A stretch of 64,000 bases of DNA from Larkinella rosea (GCF_003858635.1 NZ_RQJO01000008.1:620001-684000); one strand, 5' to 3'; positions 52,239 to 60,850 are shown, counted from the first letter of the stretch. Numbers and translations are program-made. Notes: generated by a model from the sequence alone, not told the origin.

Positions 52239-52961
52239 ATGAGACAATTCTTACTCCTTTTACTACTTGTTGTATCCTTTACCCAACTCTTTGCGCAGGC
52301 TCCCAACACACTTTCGGCGCAGGAAAAGAAAGAAGGCTGGAAACTGCTTTTCAACGGAAAAGACGTCAGTGGCTGGCATACGTACGGCAAAACCGGTGTT
52401 GGCTCGGCCTGGATCATCGACAACGGGGCGCTGAAACTGAACGTACCGGAACGCGCCGGGAACAAAGCCAAAAACGGGGGCGATCTGGCCACCGATCAAG
52501 TCTTCAAGGGCGATTTTGAATTCAAGGCGGATTTTAAAGTCGAGCGGTTTACAAACAGCGGCATTTTCTTTTTCGTCACCGAAGCGCCGGAATACCAGCA
52601 GATTTACCATACCGGTCTGGAGCTTCAGGTGCTCGACAACGCCATCTACGAAGGAGCGCCGGAAAACAAACACCGCGTCGGTGATTTCTTCAGCGTCGCC
52701 AATGCCCGCATCCGCGAGCCGAAGGCGGTGGGCGAGTGGAACCAGATTCATTTCAAACTGAAAAACAAAGTGCTGTCGGTTTACATGAACGGCTACCTCA
52801 TTCAGGAACACAACGTCGACAGTGACGACTGGAAAAAGCGCATCGCCGAAAGCAACCTGAAAACCGCTCCTATCAGCAAAGGTAAATTAGAGGGCCGCAT
52901 TGGTCTGCAGGACTGGGGGAGTTCGGTCTGGTTCCGTAATATCAAAATCCGGCCGTTATAA
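52239..52961 (+). CDS. DUF1080 (3-keto-disaccharide hydrolase) domain protein
   Basis: 240 residues from the ATG at 52239; the first ATG at 52206 lies in palindrome sequence. Signal peptide MRQFLLLLLLVVSFTQLFAQ, then the DUF1080 jelly-roll: EGWKLLFNGKDVSGWHTYG, DLATDQVFKGDFEFKADFK, GRIGLQDWGSSVWFRNIKI. Some DUF1080 enzymes hydrolyse 3-keto-glycosides, which fits the neighbouring oxidoreductase that could generate such ketones. Periplasmic or surface location. Confidence 0.93.
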   Translation: MRQFLLLLLLVVSFTQLFAQAPNTLSAQEKKEGWKLLFNGKDVSGWHTYGKTGVGSAWIIDNGALKLNVPERAGNKAKNGGDLATDQVFKGDFEFKADFKVERFTNSGIFFFVTEAPEYQQIYHTGLELQVLDNAIYEGAPENKHRVGDFFSVANARIREPKAVGEWNQIHFKLKNKVLSVYMNGYLIQEHNVDSDDWKKRIAESNLKTAPISKGKLEGRIGLQDWGSSVWFRNIKIRPL

Positions 52962-53018
52962 AACAGTTGCCGATTTCACCAACCACTCTCTTTTCTCACT
53001 TCTTTTCTCTTTCTTCGT

Positions 53019-53049
53019 TATATTTGTTTTACAAAACCTAAACAAATAT
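53019..53049 (+). promoter_or_regulatory. padR promoter with overlapping operator
   Basis: The -7 element TATATTTG is at 53019-53026. A ten-base perfect inverted repeat ATATTTGTTT (53020-53029)/AAACAAATAT (53040-53049) spans it and the ATG at 53048. This fits autoregulation by the PadR protein; binding is inferred. Confidence 0.65.
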
Positions 53050-53374
53050 GAATCGTCCGTATTTAGGCGAATTTGAAGAACTGGTTCTCCTGACGGTTGC
53101 GATGCTCAACGGGCAAGCCTACGGGGTAACCATTCTGGAGGGAATCGAGACGCAAACCGGCCGGACGGTCAGCCTGAGCGCCATTCACGCCACGTTGCAA
53201 CGACTTGAGGAGAAAGGTTATCTGAAGTCGCAGATGGGGGGAGCAACCGCCGAACGCGGAGGGCGTCGGAAGCGGTTTTTTAGCGTTACCGTGGGCGGAA
53301 GCCGGGCCTTGCAGGAAATTCATACCACCCGTAATCACCTCTGGAACCAGATTCAGAAAACCGGCGTGGTCTGA
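53048..53374 (+). CDS. PadR family transcriptional regulator
   Basis: 108 residues. PadR-type winged helix: LGEFEELVLLTVAMLNGQAYGVTI (helices 1-2), VSLSAIHATLQRLEEKGYLK (recognition helix and wing start), then GGRRKRFFSVTVGGSRAL. No extra domain follows, so it belongs to the short PadR-s2 class, which usually senses small aromatics or regulates a nearby permease. No obvious partner permease lies next to it. Confidence 0.94.
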   Translation: MNRPYLGEFEELVLLTVAMLNGQAYGVTILEGIETQTGRTVSLSAIHATLQRLEEKGYLKSQMGGATAERGGRRKRFFSVTVGGSRALQEIHTTRNHLWNQIQKTGVV

Positions 53375-53470
53375 TCGATGGGGACTCCAGATTTGCCATT
53401 CGTGTATTCATCTTAGCTCGTCCGAACCTTGATCCCTAATTCTGTGTTGACTGACAAAAATCCCGTTTTC

Positions 53471-55030
53471 ATGGACTGTCAGTACCTGCCACTAACCACC
53501 ACCGGCCAGTTTTCGAATCTGTTCCTCGATTACATTTCTCAAAAAGAAGTCCTCCAACCGTATTATGACCGCTTTCCGACCCTGGAAGCGTTCGAAGAAC
53601 AAATCAAAAACCGGACTTTTGATGACAGTAAACGCCGGACGCTGGTGGACGTTTTAGAACGGCAATACCGGCATATTCCCAACAAACCCGATTTTTCAGT
53701 ACTCGCCCAGCCCAACACCTTTACCGTCACGACGGGTCACCAGCTCAATATTTTTACCGGCCCGCTGTATGTGCTCTATAAGTGGATTACGACGATCAAT
53801 CTGGCCAGGAAACTGACCGAGACGTATCCCGAATACCGCTTTGTGCCGATTTACTGGATGGCCAGTGAAGACCACGATTTTGCCGAAATCAATCATTTTA
53901 CGCTGTTTGGTAAGAATTATACCTGGGAAACGGAACAGCGCGGGGCCGTTGGGCGAATGAACCCGCAGGAACTGAAAACCCTGTTCGACGAAATTCCGGA
54001 GAAGCTGTTTCTGTTCGAAGAGGCTTATCTGAAACACGATACACTGGCCGACGCCGTTCGCTGGTATACCAACGAATTGCTGGGCAAAGAGGGCCTGATT
54101 TGTCTGGATGCGGATGATGCGGATTTGAAGCGGATTTTTGCACCGATAATCAAAGATGAACTGCTGAATCAGGCGACCGGAGAAATTGTCACCCAAACCA
54201 GTCAGCAACTCGAAACGCTCGGTTACAAAACCCAGATAACGCCCCGGGAAATCAATCTTTTTTACCTGGAAGATCAGCTGCGGGAGCGAATTGTCGCAAA
54301 AACCGGGGCCGATGGCACCCCAAAATACGAGGTTCTGAATACGGAACTGCGGTTTTCGCCGGAAGAACTCCTGGCGCTGGCCGATGAACACCCGGAGCGG
54401 TTTAGTCCGAATGTGGTGCTGCGCCCGGTGTATCAGGAGGTTATTTTGCCGAATCTGGCGTACATCGGCGGCCCTTCGGAAGTGCCTTACTGGTTGCAAC
54501 TGAAAGGCGTTTTCGATCATTTTGGGATTCCATTCCCGCTGCTGATGCCCCGGAATTTTGCGTTGTACGTCAATCCGGCTAGTGCCAAAAAGATGGAAAA
54601 GCTGAGCGTGATGCCCGAAGAATTATTTTGGGATGAAGTCAAACTGCGCCGGGCCTATACGCAGCGAATCAGCGAAAACTCCCTCGATCTGTCGGACGAG
54701 AAAGCGTGTCTGGAGCAATGCTTCGCCGAAATTCTGAACAAATCCGTGAAGGTTGACAAGTCGCTGGAAGGCGCGGTGCTGGCCGAAAAAACCCGGTTGA
54801 TGCACACGATCGATCATCTCGAAAAACGCCTGAAGAAAACCGAAGAAAAGAATTACGAGACGGTTTTGAATCAATTGATGACGCTGAAAGCCAAGCTGTT
54901 TCCGAACGGCGGCATTCAGGAGCGCACCGAAAACTACCTCAATTTCCAGCTCAACGACCCGCAGTTTCTGAATAAATTGCTGTCGGTTTTCGACCCGCTG
55001 GAATACCAGATGCAGATTCTGAAAGACTGA
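53471..55030 (+). CDS. bshC: Bacillithiol biosynthesis cysteine-adding enzyme BshC
   Basis: 519 residues from ATG 53471 (MDCQYLPLTTTGQFSNLF); the frame extends upstream only to a TTG. BshC adds cysteine to glucosaminyl-malate to make bacillithiol. Typical stretches: VTTGHQLNIFTGPLYVLYKW (about 90-109), YWMASEDHDFAEINHF (nucleotide-fold motif) and the coiled-coil C-terminus (LEKRLKKTEEKNYE). bshA and bshB are not in this window. The next gene starts four bases after its stop. Confidence 0.96.
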   Translation: MDCQYLPLTTTGQFSNLFLDYISQKEVLQPYYDRFPTLEAFEEQIKNRTFDDSKRRTLVDVLERQYRHIPNKPDFSVLAQPNTFTVTTGHQLNIFTGPLYVLYKWITTINLARKLTETYPEYRFVPIYWMASEDHDFAEINHFTLFGKNYTWETEQRGAVGRMNPQELKTLFDEIPEKLFLFEEAYLKHDTLADAVRWYTNELLGKEGLICLDADDADLKRIFAPIIKDELLNQATGEIVTQTSQQLETLGYKTQITPREINLFYLEDQLRERIVAKTGADGTPKYEVLNTELRFSPEELLALADEHPERFSPNVVLRPVYQEVILPNLAYIGGPSEVPYWLQLKGVFDHFGIPFPLLMPRNFALYVNPASAKKMEKLSVMPEELFWDEVKLRRAYTQRISENSLDLSDEKACLEQCFAEILNKSVKVDKSLEGAVLAEKTRLMHTIDHLEKRLKKTEEKNYETVLNQLMTLKAKLFPNGGIQERTENYLNFQLNDPQFLNKLLSVFDPLEYQMQILKD

Positions 55031-55033
55031 GCG

Positions 55034-55645
55034 ATGACCAAAGCTGAACTGCGTTCCGCTTTTCGCCAGAAACGCCAGGTGCTGCCGGAAGCCGACTGGC
55101 AAAACCGCTGTGCAGGTATTTCTGAGCGGTTTTTCGCGTCTTTTCCATTCAAACCGGATGCTGTAATTGGTACTTTTCTGCCCATCGAAAGCCAGAAGGA
55201 GGTCGATACCTGGCTCATCATCCAGCGGCTCTGGCAGGATTTTCCCCTCGTTCGCGTGGCCGCACCCGTTACCAATCTGGTTGCCGGAACGATGGAAAAC
55301 TACGAAATCAGGCCAGAAACCGTGTTTTCCAAAAACCGCTACGGGATTCCTGAGCCTTCCCCAAATTCATCATCCATCATCCATCATTCATCATTTGATA
55401 GTATCCTCATTCCCTTATTAGCTTTCGATAAAACCGGCAACCGCGTGGGTTACGGGGGCGGTTTTTACGACCGGTTTTTGGTGAAATGCCGCCCGGATTG
55501 TCTGAAAATCGGCTTGTCGCTGTTCGATCCGGTTGATGTGATTGAGGATGTTTATGAAGATGATATCCGACTCAATTTCTGCGTAACCCCTGAAAAAGTC
55601 TGGTGTTTTGATGGGAACGCGGATGGGACGGATGTAACGGATTAA
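55034..55645 (+). CDS. 5-formyltetrahydrofolate cyclo-ligase
   Basis: 203 residues. It converts 5-formyl-THF to 5,10-methenyl-THF with ATP. Family motifs: KAELRSAFRQKRQVL, TFLPIESQKEVDTWLI and the C-terminal GYGGGFYDRFL. Two oddities: a low-complexity repeat insert (PNSSSIIHHSSFDS, encoded by CATCATCC-type repeats near 55370) ahead of the IPLLAFDK strand, and a C-terminal tail (DGNADGTDVTD) encoded by one arm of a long palindrome (55606-55643). Four bases after bshC, probably co-transcribed. Confidence 0.93.
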   Translation: MTKAELRSAFRQKRQVLPEADWQNRCAGISERFFASFPFKPDAVIGTFLPIESQKEVDTWLIIQRLWQDFPLVRVAAPVTNLVAGTMENYEIRPETVFSKNRYGIPEPSPNSSSIIHHSSFDSILIPLLAFDKTGNRVGYGGGFYDRFLVKCRPDCLKIGLSLFDPVDVIEDVYEDDIRLNFCVTPEKVWCFDGNADGTDVTD

Positions 55646-55702
55646 AACTGATTTTATCCGTGAAAATCCGTTTCATCCGTCCCATCCGCGTTCCCATCAA
55701 AA
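55606..55702. repeat. 38-base palindrome overlapping the 5-FCL C-terminus, family H
   Basis: Left arm 55606-55643 is within the coding region and stop of the cyclo-ligase; right arm 55665-55702 is complementary with one mismatch. The arm sequence includes GATGGGAACGCGGATGGGAC. Likely terminator for the bshC operon. Confidence 0.88.
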
Positions 55703-55860
55703 ATCAAAAAGTGATTCCAAGCACGGAACTATCCGCCGATGCCTGGGCGTTGCACAATCTGACGAATTGAGTGACTATTTCGGATACGATCCATCTTGAA
55801 ATAGTGCAGGGAATGCTTATCTTTACACCCTTTAATTGGCTTACTAACAGCTACCTTACT

Positions 55861-56724
55861 ATGGCATTTACCGACACCGAGCGCAATCCACTCGCCAGCC
55901 TTGAACAGTGGGAAGATGATCTGCTGATCCGTTACCCCGAGCCAGAGCATAAAGCGAAGGAAGAATACCGCAATTACGACGATCCCGCCCGCGACACGGT
56001 TCGGGAATTTTACCGGTTGAATCACACGTACCAGACGTACGATTTTGTGCAGGAAAAACGGGCGGAATTCCTGAAATTCGATAAAAAAGAAATCCCGGTT
56101 TGGGGTGCGATGGAGTTCCTGAATACCCTCGTCGATGATTCCGATCCGGATATTGAGCTCGACCAGTTGCAACACCTGCTGCAAACCGCCGAAGCCATCC
56201 GCGCCGACGGCCACCCCGACTGGTTTGTGCTGACCGGCTTTCTGCACGACATGGGCAAAGTCCTGTGTCTATTCGGCGAACCGCAATGGGCCGTCGTTGG
56301 CGATACCTTCCCGGTCGGCTGTGCGCATTCCGATAAAATCGTTTATCCCGAATATTTTGCCGCCAATCCGGACAGTTACAACGAAAAATACAATACCAAA
56401 TACGGCGTTTACGAGCCCAACTGCGGCTTGAAAAACGTCACGATGTCGTGGGGCCACGACGAGTATCTGTACCACATCACGAAGGATCACCTGCCCGAAC
56501 CGGCGCTGTACATGATCCGGTACCACTCGTTCTACGCGCAACACCGCGAAAAAGCGTACAATCACCTGATGGACGAGCACGATCACGCCATGTTCAAATG
56601 GGTCGACAAATTCAACCCGTACGATCTATACTCGAAAAGCCCGGTGGTGCCGGTGGCTTCGGAACTGAAACCGTATTACGAAGACCTGATCGCCAAGTAT
56701 TTGCCTTCGACGATTAAATTATAA
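55861..56724 (+). CDS. myo-inositol oxygenase
   Basis: 287 residues from ATG 55861 (an upstream ATG at 55771 adds 30 atypical residues). MIOX cleaves myo-inositol with O2 to D-glucuronate using a di-iron site. The family pattern is clear: [22 protein letters not shown] near the N-terminus, [15 protein letters not shown] with the HD pair, [11 protein letters not shown], and [19 protein letters not shown]. It lies 91 bases upstream of a sodium/solute symporter, suggesting an inositol use pathway. A terminator follows. Confidence 0.95.
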   Translation: MAFTDTERNPLASLEQWEDDLLIRYPEPEHKAKEEYRNYDDPARDTVREFYRLNHTYQTYDFVQEKRAEFLKFDKKEIPVWGAMEFLNTLVDDSDPDIELDQLQHLLQTAEAIRADGHPDWFVLTGFLHDMGKVLCLFGEPQWAVVGDTFPVGCAHSDKIVYPEYFAANPDSYNEKYNTKYGVYEPNCGLKNVTMSWGHDEYLYHITKDHLPEPALYMIRYHSFYAQHREKAYNHLMDEHDHAMFKWVDKFNPYDLYSKSPVVPVASELKPYYEDLIAKYLPSTIKL

Positions 56725-56752
56725 AAACCGCTTGGGTGGTTTTAAACGATAG

Positions 56753-56783
56753 AAAAACCGGTGTGCCTCACATCGGTTTTTTG
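56753..56783 (+). terminator. Intrinsic terminator after inositol oxygenase
   Basis: Thirteen-base stem AAAAACCGGTGTG/CACATCGGTTTTT (one G-U pair), three-base loop, two more T. It ends 33 bases before the symporter ATG. Confidence 0.9.
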
Positions 56784-56815
56784 TTTATTATTGGTGAATA
56801 AAGCCTATTCACCGA

Positions 56816-58204
56816 ATGCTCCTCACATTTATTGCTCTTTACCTCCTTTCCAACCTCGCCATTGGTGCCTGGGCGGCCCGAAAAGTAACCAGTAGTCAGG
56901 ATTTTGTGCTGGCCGGTCGGCGGTTGCCGCTGGCGCTGGCGGCTTCGGCCACGTTTGCCACCTGGTTTGGTTCCGAAACGATCATGGGCGCTCCGGCCAC
57001 CTTTGTCGACGGCGGTTTGCTGGCGATTATCGAAGAACCGTTCGGGTCGGCCTTGTGTCTGTTTCTGGTCGGTGCTTTTTACGCCCGGCCGCTGTACCGC
57101 CTGGGAATCACGACCTTCTCCGATTATTTCAGAATCCGGTTTGGCCGGTCGGCGGAATTCATTTCGGCCATTCTGGTTATTCCTTCTTATTTTAGCTGGA
57201 TTTCGGCCCAGTTCATCGCCATCGGCATTGTGCTCAATCTCGTAACCGGTTTACCCATTTTCTGGTGCATCGCGTCCAGCGCCACCATTGTAATGATTTA
57301 CACGATGATGGGCGGCATGTGGTCGCTGTCGATCACGGATTTTCTCCACAACATCATCATTGTTATTGCCCTGGTTATCATTGCGGTGATTCTCTACAAC
57401 CAGACCGACGGATTCGAAAGTATTGTTCAGAAAACAAAACCGGGTTTCTTTAATCCCCTGCCCGCTCTCACGCTGAAAGATACCGTAAGCTGGGTTGCCG
57501 CCTGGATTACCATTGGCTTGGGTTCCATTCCGCAGCAGGACGTTTTTCAGCGCGTGATGTCGGCCAAAAACGAGCAGACGACCGTTCGGGCGTCGTATCT
57601 GGCGTCATTCCTGTATATCACCATTGCCATGTTGCCGCTGTTCATCGGCCTGGTGGGCAAACAATTACAGCCGGATTTGAATCAGGACAACCAGATGCTG
57701 ATTCCGAATATGGTGCTGCGGCAGGGGAGTTTGCCGTTACAAATTCTGTTTTTTGGCGCATTGCTGTCGGCCATTCTGAGTGTGTCGAGCGGGGCGATTC
57801 TGGCACCGGCAACGGTTTTTGGCGAGAACATCTACCGGTTTTTCCGGCCCGACAGCAGCGATAAAAAACTGCTCCTGATTATCCGGCTTGCCGTGGCCGC
57901 CATCACGCTCATCTGCGTCTGGATGACCGCCACCCGCGACGTCAACATCTTCGAGTTGGTCGGCGAGTCATCGGCGTTCAGTCTGGTTTCCCTGTTTGTG
58001 CCGCTGACGGCCGGTTTGTACTGGAAACCGGCGAACATGCTGGGCTGCATCCTGTCGATGCTGATCGGAATTACGGTTTGGCTGGTGTGTCTCGCCATTG
58101 AAACCGACTACCCGGCGCTGGTTTACGGTTTGCTGGCGAGTACAGCGGGGATGATTATTGGGGTGTTGATTGCGCCTAAATCCCAATCTCAGAAAAACGT
58201 CTGA
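56816..58204 (+). CDS. Sodium:solute symporter (SSS family)
   Basis: 462 residues with about 13 membrane helices. SSS signatures: LAGRRLPLALAASATFATWFG (sodium site region), WSLSITDFLHNIIIVIALVI, GLGSIPQQDVFQRVMSAKNE. It imports an organic solute with Na+. Following inositol oxygenase, inositol or a related sugar is a natural candidate substrate, but a terminator separates the two genes so co-regulation is not certain. Its last 16 bases overlap the convergent NUDIX gene. Confidence 0.93.
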   Translation: MLLTFIALYLLSNLAIGAWAARKVTSSQDFVLAGRRLPLALAASATFATWFGSETIMGAPATFVDGGLLAIIEEPFGSALCLFLVGAFYARPLYRLGITTFSDYFRIRFGRSAEFISAILVIPSYFSWISAQFIAIGIVLNLVTGLPIFWCIASSATIVMIYTMMGGMWSLSITDFLHNIIIVIALVIIAVILYNQTDGFESIVQKTKPGFFNPLPALTLKDTVSWVAAWITIGLGSIPQQDVFQRVMSAKNEQTTVRASYLASFLYITIAMLPLFIGLVGKQLQPDLNQDNQMLIPNMVLRQGSLPLQILFFGALLSAILSVSSGAILAPATVFGENIYRFFRPDSSDKKLLLIIRLAVAAITLICVWMTATRDVNIFELVGESSAFSLVSLFVPLTAGLYWKPANMLGCILSMLIGITVWLVCLAIETDYPALVYGLLASTAGMIIGVLIAPKSQSQKNV

Positions 58205-58641
58205 TTGATCTTGCCAATGTATTCCAGATTCGCCTGCGAACCGAGCCACCGCTGAATTTGCTGACCGAGATTCGGGTACAGGTTCAGTGAATCCAGTTCG
58301 CGGACCGGTTTCCATACAACCGCCAAAGCCGTGGTTTCTTCCGGATTAAGTTGGGGAATGCCGCCAATCAGCTCGCCCGAAAAAACCACGTGCAGCACGT
58401 CCTCTTTCGGTTCGACGCCTTTGATTTCGGGGAAAATCACTTCGCCGACAAACGCAATCGGTCCGACTTCGACATCAACGCCCAATTCTTCCCGCAATTC
58501 GCGCATCACCGTCTGATCCAGCGTTTCGCCTTTGTCGGGATTGCCGCCGGGCAGGCCGTAGACGTCGGTTTCACCATACCGGTATTGCATCAGCAACAAA
58601 TGATTATTTTCGATCAGGAGCACCGCAGGTCGTACTTTCAT
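58189..58641 (-). CDS. NUDIX hydrolase
   Basis: 150 residues. Full Nudix box GGNPDKGETLDQTVMRELRE followed by EL at about 31-52 (GX5EX7REUXEEXGU satisfied with ELREELGVD). It hydrolyses a nucleoside diphosphate linked to another moiety; the substrate is not predictable. Its 3' end overlaps the symporter gene by 16 bases in convergent orientation. Confidence 0.94.
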   Translation of the reverse strand: MKVRPAVLLIENNHLLLMQYRYGETDVYGLPGGNPDKGETLDQTVMRELREELGVDVEVGPIAFVGEVIFPEIKGVEPKEDVLHVVFSGELIGGIPQLNPEETTALAVVWKPVRELDSLNLYPNLGQQIQRWLGSQANLEYIGKINQTFF

Positions 58642-58690
58642 AACAGACGAAGAAATTGCCGGAATATACAGTAAAGTACAACAATACCGC

Positions 58691-58698
58691 TACTTTTG
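58691..58698 (+). promoter_or_regulatory. Candidate -7 element of ThuA gene
   Basis: TACTTTTG fits TAnnTTTG, 24 bases before the ATG at 58722. Confidence 0.45.
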
Positions 58699-58721
58699 AT
58701 GCTGTACTTCTAAACCTGTGT

Positions 58722-59450
58722 ATGAAAACTATTTTGTTGTTCCTGGGTGTCCTCTGCTTCGTGGCTGGCATCAGCACCAGTGAAGGAAAAGCTAAAGACG
58801 CTATTCTGGTTTTTTCAAAAACCGCCGGATTCCGGCATAAGTCCATCGAAGTGGGCAAAGCCGCCATCGCGAAACTGGGCGAAGAAAATAATTTCAGTGT
58901 CGATACGACCGAAAATGCGGCCGTTTTTACGACCGATAACCTGAAAAAATACAAAGCCGTGGTGTTTCTGAGCACCACTGGCGACATCCTGAATGCCGAG
59001 CAACAGGCGGCTTTCGAGCAGTATATCAAAAAAGGGGGCGGTTTTGTCGGGATTCACGCAGCAGCCGATACGGAATACGAATGGCCGTGGTATAACCAGC
59101 TGGTTGGCGCGTACTTTCTGAGCCACCCGAAACAGCAGAATGCCGAAATCGAGATCGTGGACAAAAAACACCTCGCGACCAAAGATCTCCCCGACCGCTG
59201 GAAGCGCTACGACGAGTGGTACAACTACAAAAGCATCGTGCCGGAAGTGAAGGTGTTGGGAAAACTGGATGAGAAAACGTACGAAGGTGGCAAAAACGGT
59301 GATAATCACCCGTTTATCTGGTATCGCTCCTTCGACGGTGGCCGGTCGTTCTACACCGGCGCAGGCCACACCGACGAATCCTACAGCGACCCGCAATTCC
59401 TGCAACACATCCTGGGCGGGATTAAGTACGCAATGGGTCGGAAGAAATAA
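58722..59450 (+). CDS. ThuA domain protein
   Basis: 242 residues from ATG 58722; a frame from 58656 starts in upstream DNA with atypical sequence. Signal peptide MKTILLFLGVLCFVAGIST. ThuA is a glutamine-amidotransferase-like fold linked to trehalose/disaccharide 3-ketoglycoside use. Motifs: AILVFSKTAGFRHKSIEVG, VVFLSTTGDILNAEQQAAFE, GGGFVGIHAAADTEYEWPW, PFIWYRSFDGGRSFYTGAGH. Its neighbours (Gfo/Idh/MocA, DUF1080) belong to the same sugar-processing theme. Confidence 0.93.
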   Translation: MKTILLFLGVLCFVAGISTSEGKAKDAILVFSKTAGFRHKSIEVGKAAIAKLGEENNFSVDTTENAAVFTTDNLKKYKAVVFLSTTGDILNAEQQAAFEQYIKKGGGFVGIHAAADTEYEWPWYNQLVGAYFLSHPKQQNAEIEIVDKKHLATKDLPDRWKRYDEWYNYKSIVPEVKVLGKLDEKTYEGGKNGDNHPFIWYRSFDGGRSFYTGAGHTDESYSDPQFLQHILGGIKYAMGRKK

Positions 59451-59467
59451 GAGGTTGAAAAGAGTTG

Positions 59468-59560
59468 TTTCGCGGAGTTGAGCAGAGCAAAAAGAGTTAA
59501 GCGGAGGGATTATTATTTTTCTCTGCTTAACTCTTTTTTTCTCCGCTCAACTCCGCGAAA
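59468..59560. repeat. Long intergenic palindrome, family B copy 2
   Basis: Arms 59468-59506 and 59521-59560 pair with few mismatches and one gap; core TTTCGCGGAGTTGAGC. It fills the convergent gap between ThuA and Gfo/Idh/MocA genes and matches 38270-38364. Confidence 0.85.
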
Positions 59561-59565
59561 CGGTT

Positions 59566-60726
59566 TTAAATTTTAATCTTCCTGCCGGTTTCGGCAGCCT
59601 GATACGTCGCGGTGATGATTTTCATGTCCTGAATGCCTTCTTCACCCGTGACGTGCTTTGGCAGTTCTTTCCCGTCAATCAAATCCTTGCAAATACCGTC
59701 CATGTGCATCGCCTGGTGATTGACCACCGGTTTTTCGATCGGGCCTTTGCTCGTCATGCCTTTCAGCGGGCCGTAGCCAAACGCCGGGCGCAACTCAAAC
59801 CAGCCGTTTTCCGCCGATGCATACAACCGCTCCACGCCCGCAGCGTAGCTCGTCGTTGACGTCGACGTGATCCCGTTTGGAAATTCGAATTGCCAGTACA
59901 TGCCTTCTTCCACGTCCTTGAATTTCTCCGGATTGGTTTTGGGCGCAAACTGAGCCGTTACCGAAAGCGGTTCCAGGCCCGTCACCAGCCGCACACCCTG
60001 AATGGCGTAGATGCCCACATCCATCATTGGGCCACCACCCGCCAGCGCTTTTTTCAGTCGCCACTGATTCGGATCACCGGCTTTGAAACCATCGCTGGCT
60101 TCCAGAAACTTCAGATTGCCAAATACTTTTTCACGACCCAGTCGCATCATTTCCTGCGTAAAGGGTTCGTAGTGAAGCCGGTAGCCGATCGCTAGCTGAC
60201 GGTTTGCTTTCTTGCACGCATCGATCATGTCCTGGCATTCTTTCACCGAAACCGCCATCGGTTTTTCGCAGATCACGTGCTTTCCTGCTTTGGCCGCCCG
60301 GATCACGTACTCGGCGTGCATCGAATTTGGCAGAACGACGTAAACAATATCGATGTCTTTGTTGTCGATGATTTTATCAAAATTCTTGTAGTCGTAAACG
60401 TTCGCTTTCGGAATGTTGTATTTGGTCATCCATTCCTCGGCTTTGGTCGGCGTTCCGGTCACGATGCCGGCCAGCCGGACATGCTGCGTTTGCTGGAGCG
60501 CCGGAGCCAGCAGGTTTTTGCTGTAATAGCCCAGGCCAACCAGCGCCATGCCTAGTTTTCGGCCGGGTTGTAGCGGTTCGCCCAGATGCGAAACCAGCGT
60601 GTTGATTCGGGCAAACTGATCCTGCTGGTTCAGCGTGGCGGCATAACCCGCTAATGGCAGCGAAAGCGCCGATGCGCCAATGCCCTTTGAAAGTTTTTGT
60701 AGAAAATCACGTCGGTTGGAGTTCAT
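59566..60726 (-). CDS. Gfo/Idh/MocA family oxidoreductase, TAT-type signal
   Basis: 386 residues from ATG 60726 (a tandem ATG at 60729 is equally possible). Longer frames up to 60819 are encoded by the family C palindrome and are rejected. TAT-like signal SNRRDFLQKLSKGIGASALS; Rossmann motif MALVGLGYYSKNLLAPAL; CEKPMAVSVKECQDMIDACK with the catalytic lysine. It is the second enzyme of this family in the window. Confidence 0.92.
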   Translation of the reverse strand: MNSNRRDFLQKLSKGIGASALSLPLAGYAATLNQQDQFARINTLVSHLGEPLQPGRKLGMALVGLGYYSKNLLAPALQQTQHVRLAGIVTGTPTKAEEWMTKYNIPKANVYDYKNFDKIIDNKDIDIVYVVLPNSMHAEYVIRAAKAGKHVICEKPMAVSVKECQDMIDACKKANRQLAIGYRLHYEPFTQEMMRLGREKVFGNLKFLEASDGFKAGDPNQWRLKKALAGGGPMMDVGIYAIQGVRLVTGLEPLSVTAQFAPKTNPEKFKDVEEGMYWQFEFPNGITSTSTTSYAAGVERLYASAENGWFELRPAFGYGPLKGMTSKGPIEKPVVNHQAMHMDGICKDLIDGKELPKHVTGEEGIQDMKIITATYQAAETGRKIKI

Positions 60727-60736
60727 CATAGAGAAG

Positions 60737-60844
60737 ATAGAAATGAGACAAGAGAGATTAGACAAGAGAGTAGAGACTAAAAAAGTCACAAGATGCAGGT
60801 CTCTACTCTCTTGTCTCACTTCTCTTGTCTATTATCTCTTGTCT
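60737..60844. repeat. Long intergenic palindrome, family C copy 3
   Basis: Arms of 41-46 bases (60737-60777 and 60799-60844) pair with a few gaps. Each arm is itself made of repeated units of about ten bases, GACAAGAGAG. It lies between the Gfo/Idh/MocA start and the PBP1C stop. Confidence 0.8.
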
Positions 60845-60850
60845 GAATAT

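Noticed and set aside
53696-54520. Minus-strand frame of 274 codons opposite bshC
   Set aside because: Shadow of bshC; no domain signature.
55771-55860. N-terminal extension of inositol oxygenase by 30 codons
   Set aside because: The extension does not match the family start and the ATG at 55861 gives the expected MIOX N-terminus.
60727-60819. 31-codon N-terminal extension of the second Gfo/Idh/MocA gene
   Set aside because: It is encoded by the family C palindrome; the TAT signal starts at the tandem ATGs 60726/60729.
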